Assembly (NCBI RefSeq): GCF_023715685.1
Contig: NZ_JAMBOQ010000004.1
Span: 186,001-250,000 of the forward strand
Direction: 5' to 3'
DNA from: Priestia aryabhattai
Lineage (GTDB): Bacteria; Bacillota; Bacilli; Bacillales; Bacillaceae_H
Length of the DNA stretch: 64,000 bases
The notes below the pieces were generated by a model that worked only from the letters and a program-made list of their open reading frames with translations, had not been told where the DNA came from and made no database searches. Below are positions 63,724 to 64,000 of this stretch, in pieces (the stretch's first letter is position 1; each line of letters opens with the position of its first letter). The position numbers and the translations under genes are program-made.

Positions 63724-63820
63724 CGAAAATAATAAGAAAATGGTAAACTGTGAAACTTTTTTCCTTTTTTAACGTAAAATAGTAATAGAGCTATTAAAAA
63801 AGGTAGAGAAAGGAGCTTTT

Positions 63821-64000
63821 ATGGAGTTTGAACATTTAAAGGGAAAACTGCCTCTTGAGGCTAAAAAAGCGATGCGCTGGCAATCAATTTTTACGCATGG
63901 CCTGTGGCTTCTGGCAACAGCAGGTTATTTTCTACTCGTTCATTTTTTTGATTGGTGGTCAATTATTGGATGGATATCAGCTGGACTATTGGTTGTTAGC
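63821..64000 (+). CDS. Membrane protein, 5' part only (possibly YdbS/bPH2 type)
   Basis: ATG 63821 after AAAGGAGCTTTT; 60 codons to the window edge, no stop. Starts MEFEHLKGKLPLEAKKAMRW, then two hydrophobic segments (about 24-43 and 45-60). The N-terminal helix plus paired helices resemble the start of YdbS-like PH-domain proteins; this is a weak match. Confidence 0.6.
   Translation, partial: MEFEHLKGKLPLEAKKAMRWQSIFTHGLWLLATAGYFLLVHFFDWWSIIGWISAGLLVVS

Overview
The window looks like chromosomal DNA of a low-GC, Gram-positive, motile, spore-forming Bacillaceae, most likely Priestia (Bacillus) megaterium or a close relative. This is an inference from AT-rich sequence, strong AGGAGG-type ribosome binding sites, frequent TTG and GTG starts, and gene content: Bacillus-type ltaS, xpaC-yaaN, motAB, tcyP, ribR and a CYP109-type P450. 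No rRNA, tRNA, CRISPR array, prophage or intact insertion sequence was seen.

Layout. 1-7.2 kb: end of a membrane protein gene, lipoteichoic acid synthase (ltaS), xpaC-yaaN, two related secreted proteins, and a small ORF coupled to a polysaccharide deacetylase. 7.2-12.4 kb: cation/proton antiporter, secreted M28 aminopeptidase, PAS histidine kinase, hypothetical gene. 12.5-20.9 kb: cystine symporter tcyP, secreted pullulanase behind a catabolite-repression (cre) site, aldehyde dehydrogenase, a P450-like protein without the heme cysteine, and an atypical protein kinase. 21-25.4 kb: small ORFs, motAB behind a sigma-D-like promoter, a renalase-like oxidoreductase and a YqjF protein. 25.4-30.5 kb: a decayed msrAB gene, NhaC/MleN-type antiporter, GntR regulator and amino-acid permease with a 22-bp palindrome in its promoter region. 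30.5-38.8 kb: acyltransferase, PrsA-like foldase, two-component system, allantoinase, POT peptide transporter. 38.8-43.8 kb: malic enzyme and malate transporter, HAD phosphatase.

44.3-52.4 kb is a sulfur-salvage locus matching the B. subtilis ytmI (cmo/tcy/ribR) operon but rearranged: a CmoO-like monooxygenase diverges from an FMN reductase-like gene, snaA (ytmI), cmoI (ytnI), a cystine-type ABC transporter, then ribR and cmoJ. The two rightward units start with near-identical promoter blocks, each followed by an intrinsic terminator before the first start codon, which suggests paired attenuation. The segment 44.3-54.4 kb is bracketed by two inverted copies of a ~340-350 bp element with GC-rich self-complementary core and a terminator hairpin whose arms co-vary between copies.

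52.5-64 kb: CwlC-like amidase with a substituted catalytic Glu, zinc-ribbon protein, orphan MobC-like gene, secreted two-domain amidase, GNAT protein, lipoprotein, ZIP transporter, CYP109 P450, LOG protein, ACT-domain malic enzyme behind a cre site, and the start of a membrane protein. Themes are cell-wall biology, sulfur acquisition and malate/carbon overflow metabolism under CcpA-type control.
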